A stretch of DNA of 64,000 nucleotides from Paralvinella palmiformis (GCA_025642065.1 JAODUP010000035.1:691501-755500); one strand, 5' to 3'; positions 1-11,869 are shown, numbered from the stretch's first letter. Numbers and translations are program-made. Notes: generated by a model from the sequence alone, not told the origin.

Positions 1-890
1 TCAACGGCCATCTTAATTGTTACTGGTCACTGAATACATATGAAAAGATGGGCCAGTCCACGTTTCAGCTCTCTATTTTACAATACAAAATGGTTGCCAA
101 AGGTGTAGTAGGTTTATTTGATGTGTTTTGAGTGTGTGTTTACATATCGGATGAAAGATCCTTGATTTGTTGTCTCATTCAGTAAATTTGGGCAGTTCTA
201 ATCAAAAACGTGAGAGTCACTTATTTTCAATATGGCGGTCTTTAACCGCGCACAAGCACGGCCTCCGATTGGTTATGTCCTCTGACTTATATAGATATAT
301 GACCTAGATATCCCCTCGGGTAAATTCGACATAACGGTATTGAAAGGCGCATCGAACCTGCTCTAACACTAACACACACACACACACATACCAGTCTGGG
401 TATGTTACGTTCAGACACCAAGACTGGCTATAGTATAGGTTATTCAATTCTAGGAGTTTTGTTGTAAAGTGAATTAGAGACTGGTGAAACAAAGCACAAG
501 TCTTTCACTCACTCACTCGCTGTCACTCAAAGTAGTTATCTCAAAGCATTAACTTATCAATTAGCCACACGCATGTGTTGTTTACTGCGAGCTGTGGTGT
601 TAAATAATACCTTTTCTTTTGTACACACTTCCGCTTTATGTACGTAGCCTACATACAACTGCTTATCTGTGGGCGTGACATTTCTGTCACTAACGATAAG
701 CGTATTAGCTGGGCGTCACAGGCTGATGAGTAGCCCAGACAATATATACAGATAGGCCAACGTATGTTTAGATGTGTGGAGGCGTAGGTTTTTGTGTGCT
801 TAGGTTGAGCAATATATAGATTGATTTAGGTATAGATGTATGGAGGTATAGGTTTTAAAGGATGTTTACGTGTTGCTATTCTGAGCCAGT

Positions 891-891
<1 letters not shown>
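1..891. other. Intergenic DNA, no gene seen
   Basis: AT-rich sequence with short stop-bounded frames only. A brief (CA)n tract lies near 372-389. No splice-compatible coding exon, tRNA or transposon domain could be recognised on either strand. Confidence 0.5.
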
Positions 892-960
<69 letters not shown>

Positions 961-962
961 TA

Positions 963-1045
<83 letters not shown>

Positions 1046-1052
1046 GGGGGTT
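892..1052. repeat. Compound microsatellite CT-TA-CA-TA-GT-GA
   Basis: Six dinucleotide blocks follow each other: CT, AT, CA, TA, GT and GA. The CT/GA and CA/GT blocks are mutually complementary, so the tract can fold on itself. The open frames across it on both strands are low-complexity artefacts (alternating Val-Cys, Tyr-Ile, Glu-Arg). Confidence 0.9.
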
Positions 1053-2499
1053 AAAGGAGAGATAACAAATATTAGAAACACAAGCATCAACACTTAAAAA
1101 TATAATTAAATGGACGCATGCGAGGTGACCTAATAGTTGTTGTCCTGGATTAACGAAGCGCTCCCTTGGCCTAATTGGCATCCGAGACGTAGACGATAAT
1201 TCCTTTGTTATTTACGCGTGTGGGATGTGTCATTATTCAGCAAAAAGGCTTCGTCCTGATCATCTCATTTCCCAAGGTAGTAATCCCTTGGCCACATGTC
1301 CTTCAAGAAATCGATTCACCCACTTACTGTTGATTTGACGAAACATAACCTCCTCGAAGAAAAGTCGAAGTGCTCTTTCAAGAAGAAAAAACCCAAAGAA
1401 ACATAAATAAATCAGACTTTGGTGATGACCGAGAATATACGATATAGATTTTATCACAGGCGTTATTATAAAGCCCTAAGAATCAGTGTTTTTATACCTT
1501 ATCCCGAAGGTCATCAGCCTGTCGCGGATTACGCTTCTATCTCGCCGCAGAAGGCTCACCTTCGCCTGAAGCTAACTAAGTTAAGGTATAAATAATTGAT
1601 TAATGACATTATAAATCGATTGTAGAGATTTGTTCAGGCGTGTTTTGGTAAACGATTAATATCCGAGAGGCGGTGACTGTAATAATATTATTTCAGAAAA
1701 ACAATTTAAGAGCAATCAGTTATCTAAATGTTTATCCGTATATAAAAGGTGCTGGTTAAAAGTAACCAATGGCGTTCGCTTACGGTGCAAAGCAAAACGC
1801 GACCGTCTGTATTAATTTGGGAATGATTACATGGGTAAATACCATAATTAAACCGTACGGGGTTCCTTTTATTACACATTCATATCCCCCCCCCACCTTC
1901 TATCTCCGCTAAGTTTGTACTAGACAACTTTGTAACCCAAGATTAACTGCGTCTTTGCTAAACAACAACAACAACAACAACAAGAACAACAGGAACAACA
2001 GCAATAAAAACAACAATAACAAGGGACATGTATGGATAAAGCCCCACTCACTCACCGTCTCACTCACAAACACACATTAGCCATGTTCGCACTAAATCAC
2101 CTCCTAAGATCAATATAGGTTAGATACAGTTTCGATTCTTTCCTACAATGATCTTTATACGAAGTAGACAAACATGGCAGAAGGCAGGGCCATTATTTCG
2201 AACTCCAGCTACAACTGATAAACAATTAAATGTCAGAAATTATGTCTCTTTAACATCCGTGTTTACTAGCTCAGTGACTTCTGGTTGTTATTTCGTCGGT
2301 GTTACCGAGAGTGATAAAAACAAATACCCTATCTTGGAGAGTAATACCTGCCTTTTCCTGTTTACGTTGCGGACAAAATGCATTTTTAATCAAGTATAGC
2401 ATGTTGACAGATATATACCGTGATGAATAATGATTGATTGATACCGATTTGATAAAAACAGATTATGAAATGTTGTTGTTTTACTGCCGCTATTGTTAC
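1053..2499. other. Intergenic DNA, no gene seen
   Basis: No coding exon recognised. It contains an (AAC)n-rich patch around 1962-2020 that could be an old retroposon tail, and a short C run near 1887. Nothing else stands out. Confidence 0.45.
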
Positions 2500-2655
2500 C
2501 TGTTAGGATGAATAGGCCGAGCGACTTAATAAAGGGCATAATTAAAGATGAAAGTAAAAGATGAAACATCCTCCATACAGAACGGCGACGAGATTTGAAT
2601 TCAGTTGATGGATTTCTGTGGCAAACCGCTCTACTGGTTAGTCCGTAGAGTTGTC
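2500..2655 (-). mobile_element. Degenerate tRNA-derived SINE (family A)
   Basis: Read on the minus strand it follows the family-A layout: tRNA-like head with a recognisable but mutated B box (GAATTCAAATC), then the block that reads GATGTTTCATCTTT, then the conserved CGGCCTATTC-like segment. It matches the better copies at 21548 and 33470 in order and spacing, but is diverged and its 3' end is not clear. Confidence 0.5.
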
Positions 2656-2988
2656 CTCATACAGTTATGACATGAACTCTACACGAACAGCAACACACAG
2701 CTCATTGATGCGAAATGCCAATGTTTATAAATTGCTAAGATTTATTACGTATCTCATTTAAGCCTATTGTAATAAAACCAGATTAATAATTAGAATAGGA
2801 CCATATGACAATAGGCGATTACATATATTTATACATATGATAACATTAATGTAACCATTTTCCAGCAACTGTATTATTACATACAGGTTATTAACAGATT
2901 GAAACCAGATGATAACTTCCGGATGTATGCTTATCATGTCATAAGTACTATAAAAACAGCTTCACTCTAATGGATCAATATATACATT

Positions 2989-2992
<4 letters not shown>

Positions 2993-3068
<76 letters not shown>
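2993..3068. repeat. (CA)n(GA)n microsatellite
   Basis: About 18 CA units run directly into about 19 GA units, nearly uninterrupted. This CA-then-GA order recurs at 26091, 30833 and 31300 in the same window. Confidence 0.95.
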
Positions 3069-3071
<3 letters not shown>

Positions 3072-4218
3072 ATTGTAAGCCTTGACTATAAAGGGTCCTG
3101 TACCTCATTATAGAAGTAAACGTTGCTACTGTCCAATATACATCTACCTCGAATTAACGGGCGTTTCATTTAAGTCGTCGTCGACTTAACGAGCTTCCAT
3201 TTCATGTATCACGTCCTTTCGATCGCGGGTAATTATGACAAATAGACTCCACGTCTGTCGTGTCTAGGACGCACCCCGTTTGATTCCAGCACACTAAAGG
3301 CCTAATGCCTTCAGTAACATCAGCTAACAAGCAAAACTCAGCTAGTAACATATTGAACAAATACGACTACTTTAGATCGTCAAGATATGAACGTCTCGTC
3401 ATTAATACGATATGATCTCTGACATCAATTACAGATTTAAAAAAGACAAAACGCTAATAGAATGCTATCTATCCGTCAGATTGCTAATCTCCCCTTCACG
3501 CCGTCTAATCTCCATTGGCCAGATAATCGGCGTTAGTCAAAGCAACAAGAAAATCGGAGTACAAACCTTGGCGCTGATGCGGCTTAGTAATACTCTCGTC
3601 TCCGTGCAGAAGATGCCTTGCCGACAACGCTTAAAATACTCCCATTCTCAATCGAGACGGGGCTTTTTATTAGAGGATGGTCATTGGCTTCAGTCTGGAG
3701 GGATGACACCAGATTGTTGGCCGGCATCTTAGCATTATCTCGCCATAATACATCCGAAGCGCTCCGTCACGTGGTCCTAGAAGGTGGGCACTAATTGTCG
3801 GTGGCGCACTCGTACGTCGGCAATATAGTGCCGCTCTGACACGAAGTCGAGTTATTGCTTCGGAGATTTGGGACTGTTGCTGACATTTGAAAGTTTATAG
3901 AAATTCAGTACATTCGCATTTTTTCTATAGTTTTTATTGTATAAGTTTAGAAAATAATTCATCTCGACAGCGGGAAGCTTTCAGCGGAGGGATACATTAT
4001 ATAAATTTGATGGTCTGTCTTTGCTGACCTCGCGGAAAATGCCTAAAAAAATTTCGCAGAATTTCCTTCAAAAGGTAACTTGAAACACAAAGATTCTGCA
4101 CAATATCTTTCACCCTGAAGGTAAATAGCCTTTTCTTTTTTATTGTTCTTTAAATAAATAAAGAATAGTATGTGTACATTAAACTGTTATACTGATAAAA
4201 CTAGCTTTTGTTTTCGCT
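3069..4218. other. Intergenic DNA, no gene seen
   Basis: A 106-codon open frame starts at 3412 but shows no recognisable domain, hydrophobic pattern or flanking splice signals, so I do not call it a gene. The part near 3640-3870 is somewhat richer in G+C and CpG than its surroundings. Confidence 0.4.
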
Positions 4219-4795
4219 AATCATATCACCCCAATTCTTCAAAAACGACATTGGCTACCTTTCAAGATTTTACTAATAACTTATAATAATAACGGCCGAA
4301 ATGGCAGTTTTTAACGTGGCTGGCAACCTCAAATGAGAGAGACGCATATGGCCTGTAACTTTATAGCTTCTCAATGGAGACTAATTCTGAATAAATTTAG
4401 AATATATGGCATGTTCGGTGGAGAAAACCTTGACAGCTTGCCTGGTTCGGGTGAAAAACTCCTCCTCTAGTGCCACGGCCGAGGCGCGAAACTGAGATCT
4501 CCCGCACAGAATGACCATAGCCATAGGTAAATAGTCCTATAAATCTATCAACGACGTGGCACCTGAATCCCGGTGTGAACTGATGTCCATTAGAACGTCA
4601 TCCCGAAAACTCAGGTCACCCAGTCAGATACTATTGCAGGTGCCTGTGTCTCGGCTCAAGTCATATTTTAAATCCGTTCTAAACACATCTGATCAAGGTT
4701 TAAATATTACAGAGATATTACTTGGGTATTATTATATTACCAATTATTTGTACAGCGCCTTTGAATGGCTCCTGCTAGAAAGGGCGCTTTATTAA
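4219..4795 (+). mobile_element. L2/CR1-like LINE, 3' fragment, interrupted
   Basis: This is the 3' end of a non-LTR retrotransposon. Bases 4219-4280 match the LINE at 49878-49960 (DHITPILQK region). After a gap of unrelated sequence (about 4285-4550), 4552-4680 again matches 49978-50090: MAPE..CEL..IR.SSRKLRS..ILLQVPV.RLKSY. The element ends in a GGCGCTTTATTAAAT block and an ATT-rich tail, usual for this LINE type. Endonuclease and RT domains are absent, so it is a dead, 5'-truncated copy. Confidence 0.75.
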
Positions 4796-5988
4796 ATATA
4801 CATTATTATTATTAATATTAATTGTCGTAACAAAATGACACAATATATTAAGATTTGACAACTCGACGTTAGCTCAGATAATGAATCATGTTCGCTTCAC
4901 AACATTAACACATGATACGTAGATTTTCATAATAAACATTACAGAGGCATTTTCCTTTAAACCGCACGTCAGCAATCCGGTCGCAGTACAATATGCACGA
5001 TATTTCAACGGAAGGAACCGCACAGATGCTAAAATGCTGCGATAGTCCGGTTAGTCATGCTTACGTCTTCACACGGGCCTCTTGTGAACGAAATGCACAT
5101 AAAACACGTTAGTCAAATTCGTTAATCCGGCTTTGCGTTGTTTCATTTTGTCTTTGCTCGCGACAACTATCACGAAAATTTCAACCAATTCAATGTCAGA
5201 AATTAGCGCTCTGCGTTTTCTCACTTCGTGTCCGTCAAAAGAATGTGTTCGAACGGTCAATTAGCACTTATGCCATCGCAGTGAGCATTAATTGGGTTGT
5301 GTTTTGTGTTTTGTAATTAGATAAAAGTCTATGTTATGACGCGATAAAACTCTTAATCTTTGTTTACTGGAAGAGTTAATATTCTCTACTCGGTCTAGAT
5401 TATTATCTGTGAAAATGACACAATAATATTTTCTTTGTCATCTATGTAAAAACGATTGACACGCGGAGCAATTATCGCATCAGAAACATATCGTGAAACT
5501 CTGCGATATGATTTCAGATCAACTTAAAATCTACCTATGAAGACTGAATTAAATAAAAAGAATTAAGACATACATTTCAAGCTTCGAACATATTAAAACA
5601 TCGTTAACGGCAAGGCTGCTAAACAACGCCGTCTTATGGAAGCGGCAGGTGGACGGACAGAAAAGCATAAACCGTGGATGATTCAATAATCCGTACTTCA
5701 CAAAAATTTGTTTTTGCTCTAAACATCCAGATTATAATGTAACACGACTATCGTGATAATAAGGTCAGGATTATGTCGTCGTTAGTACATGATGGTAAAT
5801 GTACCGTTAATCTGAGTCGGTATGAAAAGTAATTATGTACACACTAGATCAATAACAGATGGCAACTGAAGATGTGACAATAACAATAACAACATCAACA
5901 ACAACAATAATAATAATAATAATAATCTAGATTAAATAAAAGCTCTAACCAGCAGAAGCCAAATAAAGGCGCTATGCGGTGATATCTC

Positions 5989-5990
<2 letters not shown>
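4796..5990. other. Intergenic DNA, no gene seen
   Basis: No exon, RNA gene or transposon domain recognised. AAC/AAT trinucleotide runs lie at about 5878-5926. Confidence 0.45.
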
Positions 5991-6055
<65 letters not shown>

Positions 6056-6137
6056 CGCGCGTATGTGTTATTACGTACGTACATGAGTGCGTGTGCTATT
6101 TTTCATCTGTCTATTTACTTCTGTATGTTCGTCTGCA

Positions 6138-6184
<47 letters not shown>
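5991..6184. repeat. TA / GT / GC dinucleotides and (TCTG)n
   Basis: (TA)n passes into (GT)n and then (GC)n at 5991-6062. After about 75 bp a clean tetranucleotide TCTG array occupies 6139-6184. The overlapping open frames are products of these repeats. Confidence 0.9.
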
Positions 6185-6186
<2 letters not shown>

Positions 6187-6699
6187 CAATTTCCCAAATC
6201 AGCTAACGATGACGTCATATTCAGTCGTCATATTTTCCTACAGTTATCGCTGATGATGACACCCAAGGACAGTTCAAATTATGCCAATAATATATATCTG
6301 GAAGCCTTCAGTCGGTGTCACTTTACTGATGACAGGAAGTGGCTGATACCCCCTCCTCCTCCTCCTCCGGTCAATCGTTATCTGCCAAAGAATACCTCTG
6401 GCGCTCGTTAAATGAGAAGCACTATCAAATGGAATAGTTAATCAATTATCGCCCATATCAACAGTTCTACTCTCATTGTTCTTAGTGGTCGCTATGACTG
6501 ATATTGATGCCTTGATGTTGTTACTGTCTACGGTAAAGTATCAACAACATACAGTAGAGTTACAGAAGTAATGAAGATGGGTCTGCGAAAAGTCTACACG
6601 GTAACCCTTTGCTGCATTTAATATATGTTGCATTTTCCTAACTGATAAGTTGTTCGAATCTGTATAAAAATATTTTGTGAGTTATCTGCCTGTGATTTG

Positions 6700-6829
6700 C
6701 TTAGCCATGTGGTTGAGGATCCATTCCTAGGAGAAACATTCCACAAACACAGGTTGTAGCCGGATTCGAACTCTCGACCTAGAAATTTGTAGAGCAATGC
6801 TTTACCTTACCTATCCGCTACCTGAACAG

Positions 6830-6832
<3 letters not shown>
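6700..6832 (-). mobile_element. Possible tRNA-derived SINE (family D)
   Basis: On the minus strand a good B box (GAGTTCGAATCC) lies about 55 nt after a weak A box (TAGCGGATAGG). The flanking sequence does not match the family-A SINEs of the window. A real tRNA is unlikely because the two ends do not form an acceptor stem. Confidence 0.4.

Positions 6833-6890
<58 letters not shown>
6833..6890. repeat. (TA)n(GA)n microsatellite
   Basis: About 20 TA units followed by seven GA units, abutting the tail of the SINE at 6891. Confidence 0.9.
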
Positions 6891-6892
<2 letters not shown>

Positions 6893-7050
6893 TGATTGGT
6901 GTTTTACGGCCACTTTTGTGCACGAGGTAGGTTAAATGGGCTAACTGAAAAATTAAACAACCTTCTGACATGGCCCGTCGGGATTTGAACCCAGGTGCTA
7001 TAGATCTGTGGCCAATCGCGCTACCAGTTTTGCCTATTCACGTCCTCTTG
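6891..7050 (-). mobile_element. tRNA-derived SINE (family A)
   Basis: Minus-strand SINE. The head has a B box (GGGTTCAAATCCC) and the segment AGCGCGATTGGCCACAGATC. The body carries TTTAACCTACC and TGTGCACAAAAGTGGCC, then a CACCAATCATC tail. The A box is degraded. It corresponds to the copies at 21548 and 33470. Confidence 0.75.
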
Positions 7051-7799
7051 GCTTAGATATTTTTATTCAAAGTTTGGCCAGAATTCCATTGTCACATGCA
7101 TACAGATAAAAATCATATTAGTGATAAACATACGAATCTATCACGTAAATCACATACCTCAGTTAGTATGTGGCAGGAAACCGCGCATTATCCGAGTTAA
7201 ACAACAGAGTACACAACATCCAGTTCTCGTCATACATCGTTTGGCCAAAGTAATGATTCAAATCCGAAATGACCGAGCCGTGACACCCGTGACACAAATG
7301 ATGACACCAGATTAATCCAGGCAGCGTTTCTATAAGCTCCGATGACGCCGCTGGTATTCCGTGGCCTGAATATGTGTCACTGGTTGTGTCGCGATGGGAT
7401 CGTTTACCAAAAATCGGTTGACATTCGTTGGTCCGGAGATTTGTTTGTCCCGATATTGATTATAAACGGTTCAGATCGATGCTTCGTGAAAATGCGTTCG
7501 ATTTTCTCGCCGAATAAGCAAAGCGGGTTATTCCGGAAGGCGGAGACAAAACCTTGTTGCGATGAGTGTTTTTATTGTAAACAAAAACGCTGATAGCAGT
7601 GTTTGTGATAACGGACGGGATCGTAATCGTGATACCACGGATGAAGTCCGGTACTCGACGTCTTACTTCAATTGATATTAATAAAAATGGAAACTGGATG
7701 TTTGGTTCGATCGTTTTGGAATTCGGTAGTAATTCAGTCTTAATAAGCTGAGGTACTCAGATAACGTCAATACGTCGTTGTAGAATAATTTTAAATAAA
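7051..7799. other. Intergenic DNA, no gene seen
   Basis: Two plus-strand frames of 64 and 83 codons (7121 and 7342) have no recognisable domain and no neighbours to splice with. Region 7320-7680 is slightly CpG-richer. Confidence 0.4.
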
Positions 7800-8092
7800 A
7801 TGAACAATCGAATGATCGCCCGAACCAATCGACCAACCATTCCGTACAGATCAACCACCCAAAACCCATCAACCAACGCACCAGTTCACCCAACCCACCC
7901 ACCCAGACAGCCAACCAATACCCACCCACCCACTCACTCACTCACCCACGAACCAACCAACCATCCAATCAAGCAATCAATTCATCAACCAACCAACTAA
8001 TTAATCGAGCAATCAATCAACCAGTCAAACAATCAATTAATCTAGCCATCAGTCCATCAACTAATCCATTCATCAGCCAATCAATCAAACGT
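7800..8092. repeat. Degenerate AACC/AATC tetranucleotide tract
   Basis: About 290 bp in which the plus strand is almost devoid of G and built from drifting CCAA, CCAC and CAAT units. It gives a misleading Pro/Thr/Asn-rich open frame on the plus strand and a Trp/Gly-rich one on the minus strand. This is an aged minisatellite, not a gene. Confidence 0.75.
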
Positions 8093-8375
8093 TTTAATTC
8101 AGTAAGGTGTTTATATATTAAACACGCACACATACACTGAAATATACTGACACATGACAAATAGACAATTATTAACGCTTTAGAAATGATATCCTTAATA
8201 TTCATATCCACATTATATGTAATTTTAGACAACAGAAGCTAGTAGAAAATTAGTTTGGATTAAAATATTATTAAAGCAACAAATTTATTCGATGCTATAT
8301 GAATTAGCTGAGTGTACAGGATCAAAATTAGTTTAAGCAAGTTCTGTGGTAATTTTCTTTGTTTCACGTATAAGA

Positions 8376-8403
8376 GAGAGAGGGGGGGAGAGAGGGGGGG
8401 GGA

Positions 8404-8454
<51 letters not shown>

Positions 8455-8459
8455 GAGAG

Positions 8460-8508
<49 letters not shown>
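8376..8508. repeat. GA/GT-rich purine tract
   Basis: A purine-rich run of GA units with G7-G9 interruptions, one (GT)n block at 8459-8474, then GA again. It gives overlapping Arg-Glu and Ser-Leu frames that are artefacts. Confidence 0.9.
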
Positions 8509-8510
<2 letters not shown>

Positions 8511-8833
8511 GAACTTAACACACTAAGAGAATAAACTGAACTGTAACATAGAAAGTTGTGATTTGATTGCGGAGAGCTCTTTGAATGGTGTGCTTCTTTT
8601 TCGGGATAAACATAAGAGATCATAGGCTCGGATCTCCGAGGTAGTCGTGAGATGAAATAGACACAACGTCTTTAACGATCTGCGGATTGTTGCTCACAAA
8701 GGTCAGAGGTCGCCATATGGTAGAAGTGGATGAGCTCTGGCAAGGAGAACAGCTTCATCATCAAAACACCCGATTACGTATCCAGATCCGATAAGAAAGA
8801 GCCATAGAATAAGCCAGACAGACAACTAATAGA

Positions 8834-8936
8834 TGATGATGATGATGATGATGATGATGATAATGATTGGTGTTTTACGGCCACTTTTGTTCACACAATA
8901 GATTAAATGGGGCGAGACAACCCGGAACATCTTCCG
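8834..8936 (-). mobile_element. SINE family A, 3' part, with expanded (GAT)n tail
   Basis: The 3' body matches the other family-A copies on the minus strand (TGAACAAAAGTGGCCGTAAA). The ATC tail has grown to nine or more GAT units as read on the plus strand. The tRNA-like head is missing. Confidence 0.7.
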
Positions 8937-9465
8937 ATGAGTCGGTGTCTTGCGAGGAGCTCAGTGCTGATTTGACAAAATCGTGACATATCGAAGGATC
9001 AATGACGACAAATCGTTTTCTAATCCGCTAATCAACGAGTGAGCACCGAAAATAATGATTCTGGGTCAAGGTCATTGATGTATCCCGATCAATTATATAG
9101 TGCGGCACGTGTCTCTAATGTGATGAAGACAATTGGCTAATCGGACACGCAATCATAACCTAGATATAAACATGTTTCTTTTGGTTCATTTCATGGTCAC
9201 GTGATCATCGGCAATACGCATAATTATAGAAGGTATTGTTGTTTAGAGAAAGCTTTAGATTCAGCGAATGTCCTAATTTATCCTCATTAACACCTAAATG
9301 ATTAATCGATTATGTAGCATCTATTTCTTATATAATTTGTTTCGTTTGTTATTAAAGTTATTTATAAACCGGCAAAAGGTGATTTTTACTATTTTGTCTT
9401 TGTACATTGTTTTAATTTCTGATAGTAATTGTCGCCTTTATTTTCTTTCACATACCGTCCGTGCG

Positions 9466-9466
<1 letters not shown>
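8937..9466. other. Intergenic DNA, no gene seen
   Basis: No exon or RNA gene recognised. The 84-codon frame at 9298-9552 runs into the TA microsatellite and is not credible as a gene. Confidence 0.45.

Positions 9467-9537
<71 letters not shown>
9467..9537. repeat. (TA)n microsatellite, about 35 units
   Basis: Uninterrupted TA dinucleotides directly before the left end of the MITE at 9538. Confidence 0.95.
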
Positions 9538-9538
<1 letters not shown>

Positions 9539-10020
9539 TCAGAATCCGTTAATCCGAATATCGTTTATCCGACAAATCCGCCATCTGGCACATTATTGCC
9601 TATGACGGATTTAGCTCCATTATAAATGACTCTTTAATCCCCACAAAATCGTGTTCCGTGTTCCGACTCCGATACTTCATTTTCCAAGAGAATGTGACAT
9701 TTCAATGTAAAATTATCTCGATATAATCCGACAACACGAAAAATGTTGTCAAATATTTCCGTTGGTTAAGTCATACAAGACACACCGACATGTTGTCAGT
9801 AATAGTTACACGCGATAATTGCTATATCATAACCAATTACAATCATCCTCAACTATACACACCGACACACGATGCTTCCATTTCCTGTGGCTATCTCATA
9901 GCCAATCATAATAATTCATAGCTAATTACAAACACAAATATGTGATCTTTCATGGACTTAACATTCCGACATTGACTTTTATCCGACATATTATCATGTG
10001 ACAACTTATCGGAATAACGG

Positions 10021-10026
<6 letters not shown>
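9538..10026. mobile_element. pogo/Tigger-like MITE, non-autonomous
   Basis: The left end (AGAATCCGTTAATCCGAAT) and the right end read in reverse (AGAATCCGTTATTCCGATA) form imperfect terminal inverted repeats. Further TCCGACA motifs lie inside (about 9569, 9728, 9982). Ends of the type CCGTTAATCCGA are known from pogo/Tigger elements, which insert at TA. Here TA runs lie on both outer sides, though a (CT)n block separates the right end from its TA run. No transposase is encoded in the 489 bp. Confidence 0.7.

Positions 10027-10098
<72 letters not shown>
10027..10098. repeat. (CT)n(TA)n microsatellite
   Basis: About 18 CT units followed by about 19 TA units, contiguous with the right end of the MITE. 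Confidence 0.95.
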
Positions 10099-10101
<3 letters not shown>

Positions 10102-10495
10102 CTCATCCTTTCTGATTCACATTTTCTCTATATAAATGCTAGGTATATGCATTGCATTCTTGGTAGAACTAGCATACAAACACTCCAGTAAAACATATAC
10201 AAAGATCAATGTATTCCGAGAATATATCCTTTTTTGTCATATAGTAATGGCTAGATAATCCATTTTCGAGGATACCCACATAATGCCGGTCTGCTGTCGA
10301 CTAGGCTCCTAATAATCGCAAATCTTTCCCTGCTGTGACTAACTATACACATACTTTTACACCGTCCATTTCGGTAATCGTCGATTTTTCTGTGATATAC
10401 ATTAGTTCTATTATACACGTTTTTATAACAAGCTGTATCTGTGTATGGCCCTTTTTTTCATAGGACATAAATACTGCCAACAAAAGACCAGTCGG
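10099..10495. other. Intergenic DNA, no gene seen
   Basis: AT-rich sequence without coding or structural signal that I can recognise. Confidence 0.45.
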
Positions 10496-10672
10496 GCGGC
10501 TCCGTGGTCTAGCTGGTAACGCCTTGGATCACAGATCACTACCACCTGAGTTCGAATCTCGGCGTGGGCATATCTGAAGGGTGTTTCATCTTTGACTTCG
10601 CTTCATTGCCTTTGATGTCGCTCGGCGCATTTAACCTAGCTTGTGCACCAACACCAATCATCATCAAAAGGC
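10496..10672 (+). mobile_element. tRNA-derived SINE (family A, CGTGGGCATATC subtype)
   Basis: Plus-strand SINE with a good A box (TGGTCTAGCTGG) and B box (GAGTTCGAATCTC), then CGGCGTGGGCATATCTGAAG, a TTTCATCTTTGAC block, TTTAACCTAGCTTGTGCACC and an ACACCAATCATCATC tail. It is the same subtype as the copy at 50109. Confidence 0.85.
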
Positions 10673-11199
10673 GAGTCGTCTACAGTTAACATCGTGTGTA
10701 TGGTAGGCTAAATCGGTGAAGCAATGTCCAGAGGAAATGACTCCTGTGATCCCTGTTTGCCAACCACACTACCAGCTGAGCCATTTTTTGTTGTTGCTGA
10801 CGCCGGTTCTCGAATATTCGCCGTAACCGTCATTTTAGGAATGAAATGGAGCTTGAAAAAATTACCTCGGTTGCAGTCTCTTCAGATTATCAGAACTGGA
10901 GGCTGTTCAAAAAGATTTCACCCGAAAGAAAAAAAATGCAATAAAAATGCAATATTATCCGTAAAACACACAAAGACTAAACCAACAGTGTGCTGCAAAT
11001 ATTTAAAAAAAAGTAACATTCAAGTTGCGAACATATCTGTACCTGTGTATAGTTTGTGTTTAGAAATTATGAATATAAAATATCTTGATTTGCAAAAAGG
11101 ATTTATTGGCATACTTAATATGAAATGTAGGCTATATAAGTCTGGTCTCTAACTCTTGTTCTCTACTGATGTTTGGATGTTTGGATGTCTATATCTGTT
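10673..11199. other. Intergenic DNA with an unsupported 142-codon frame
   Basis: A plus-strand open frame runs 10724-11152. Its product is Lys-rich toward the middle, has no domain that I recognise, lacks a convincing start context and has no partner exons. It may be chance or an unrecognised transposon scrap. Confidence 0.3.
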
Positions 11200-11209
11200 T
11201 CTTATCCTT

Positions 11210-11577
11210 GGTTTTGGTTTTGATGTTCGGGGAGAATCCCCAGGCTGTCGCTTAATCAGCACAGCCTCTATGTTGGAGTGGTTGAGAAACCTCCTCCCCC
11301 ACCACTCAGAGGGGAGCAGTACGGAAAGATGGAGCCGAAATACCCTGAGGGTGGTCACTGCCAGAGTGTTTTACGTCCTCAGGGGGTTTTAACGTCCCCC
11401 TTTATTTTAAATAATTCATGGAGACGGCAGCGCCATTTAACGTGGTCAGCCACCCACGATGTAGTGAGCCGAGAAATTAATCCCTGGAAAAGTTTCGACC
11501 TCTTGCGGGGTTCGAACCTGCGACCGTTGGCACCAAGTGCCGGGTGCTTAACCACTAGGCCACCGGAGCTCACTATC
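11210..11577 (-). mobile_element. tRNA-derived SINE (family B), full copy with TSD
   Basis: On the minus strand the head has textbook A (TGGCCTAGTGG) and B (GGTTCGAACCC) boxes. A long body containing ACGTTAAATGGCGC follows, then GGGGATTCTCCCCGAAC and a short A/C-rich tail. A 10-bp target-site duplication, TCTTATCCTT, flanks it at 11200-11209 and 11578-11587. A second copy sits at 28293-28653. Confidence 0.9.
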
Positions 11578-11869
11578 TCTTATCCTTCTAAATGTTTGTT
11601 CTTAAGTATCCGCCCTCATATCCCTTATTTCCTGCCCCCTTTTCGCACCAACCCTCCCCCCCACTCCGTCCCCATCACACAGTATTACTTCCTGCGCGTT
11701 AATAGTGTTGATTTTCGTACCTATGGTTTCTCAATGACGTCATCAAACAGTCTGCTAACCTCGATTAGATAAGCCGAAGTCTGATAAGAAAATATTCAAG
11801 GTAACATAACGCTTTCATCGTCGACCGAATTTTCATCGACGCGAGAAAGTCGCCTTCAGTAGGCTCTGT

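Noticed and set aside
836..1181. Overlapping open frames on both strands over the dinucleotide block
   Set aside because: They consist of alternating residues produced by microsatellites and contain no independent coding signal.
6139..6184. TCTG array as a possible CRISPR or regulatory array
   Set aside because: Uniform tetranucleotide slippage repeat without spacers.
10496..10570. Possible true tRNA gene
   Set aside because: A and B boxes are good, but the ends do not pair into an acceptor stem and a SINE body follows directly; it is a tRNA-derived SINE head. The same holds for 11577, 14618, 21732, 28653, 33658 and 50109.
10724..11152. 142-codon plus-strand frame
   Set aside because: No recognisable domain, no splice partner, Lys-rich composition expected from A-rich DNA.
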